Shown: positions 63,734 through 64,000 of the stretch, piece by piece
Position numbering within the stretch: the stretch's first letter is position 1
How the letters are laid out: each line of letters begins with the position of its first letter
Assembly: GCA_029204225.1 (NCBI GenBank)
Contig: CM055106.1
Coordinates: 47,190,633 to 47,254,632 of the forward strand
DNA length: 64,000 nt
Source of the DNA: Diphasiastrum complanatum
Lineage: Eukaryota; Streptophyta; Lycopodiopsida; Lycopodiales; Lycopodiaceae
Direction: 5' to 3'
Notes under the pieces: generated by a model
Seen by the model: only the letters and a program-made list of their open reading frames with translations
Databases searched by the model: none
Told to the model about the DNA's origin: nothing
Made by a program: the position numbers and the translations under genes

Positions 63734-63945
63734 CCAATGCTCAGCTTGCATGGAATATTTCTTGTTTTACCTGATAGGTTTTCGTCTTTTTTTATTTTAA
63801 CATGGCCTTTATGGAAGCCCGCTTTAGACAACACATCCTCTAATATGGAGATAGCTTCCTTTGCAGATGACTCCGACTCGGAATTCCATACAAACAAGAT
63901 GTGAAGATATATTATTTTTTCTCTTATATGCACCTTTTCATGCAA
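62966..63945 (-). pseudogene. Unrecognised minus-strand coding-like sequence interrupted by a TA repeat
   Basis: Minus-strand frames include SSAKEAISILEDVLSKAGFH (about 63860-63800), then after the TA repeat RRFLSKYSGRESKIQYSVWK, then VATQDFEEEGFTRLHKVEVW and RKLDKMVKYLRRDKMMYK (about 63620-63450), and KVHNMVELAQRTTIYCNFSN (63165-63110). They look protein-like but are split by stops. The Trp-spaced helical segment loosely recalls Myb/SANT-like DNA-binding domains; this is a guess. Confidence 0.25.
63640..63731. repeat. TA microsatellite with inverted flanks
   Basis: About 45 TA units, flanked by GAGCATTGGAT (63631-63641) and its perfect reverse complement ATCCAATGCTC (63732-63742). Confidence 0.95.
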
Positions 63946-64000
63946 TGTACAGATATGAACATTCTGAAGAGAAATCGGTAGTATGGATTTCCAATTAGAA

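Overview
The window looks like nuclear DNA of a land plant with a large, repeat-rich genome. The grounds are Ty1/copia and Ty3/gypsy elements primed by initiator tRNA-Met, a plant-type LINE, hAT-like transposons with BED fingers, telo-box repeats, long CT/GA/TA microsatellites, and one apparently intact three-exon plant 2-oxoglutarate/Fe(II) dioxygenase gene. A fern or other non-seed plant is possible, but the sequence alone does not settle this. There is no operon structure, CRISPR array, rRNA gene or tRNA gene.

Layout. 1-2.46 kb: two broken Ty3/gypsy pol fragments. 2.46-3.8 kb: CT-rich satellites. 3.8-8.6 kb: a nearly complete LINE (ORF1, endonuclease, RT, zinc-finger C-terminus); ORF1 and ORF2 lie in one frame, separated by a single TAG that is followed by a strong G:C stem. 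9.65-16.28 kb: a copia element on the minus strand with two LTRs, PBS and PPT, missing most of RT; its 5' LTR carries a nested solo LTR of a second copia family (here called C1). 17-19.4 kb: small AT-hook and coiled-coil ORFs and tandem repeats. 19.37-23.31 kb: a composite hAT element of two tail-to-tail transposase derivatives between 27-bp inverted ends. 23.4-24.4 kb: a foldback structure. 24.5-25.6 kb: tandem duplications. 26-29.3 kb: a gypsy/hAT chimera, the 5' end of a gypsy element with LTR, a hAT remnant and another gypsy RT. 29.3-42.7 kb: mainly unassignable AT-rich DNA, a copia protease relic, one copy of an unrecognised repeat module (here called X), unrecognised ORFs and a C1 solo LTR. 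42.8-44.75 kb: the dioxygenase gene, with its last exon duplicated downstream through a GA microsatellite. 46.7-49.25 kb: a copia gag-protease fragment. 49.36-60.27 kb: a scrambled C1 copia cluster with sense and antisense halves. 60.27-64 kb: the second, inverted copy of module X and more unrecognised coding-like sequence.

The most unusual structure is module X (60.57-61.41 kb; partial copy 33.48-33.93 kb). A promoter-like core rich in CACGTG/CACATGTG, with CCAAT and TATA boxes, is flanked symmetrically by arrays of a 17-bp motif in alternating orientation. Each pair is spaced so that it could form a hairpin, and the units repeat every ~80 bp. I cannot assign it to a known element class. Other points of interest are the LINE UAG/stem junction, a PCNA-interacting (PIP-box-like) motif near the LINE C-terminus, and repeated CAG-to-TAG decay of the retroelements.

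The only gene likely to serve the host is the dioxygenase. The remaining recognisable coding sequence is transposon-derived and mostly broken. All names rest on reading motifs by eye, without database searches.
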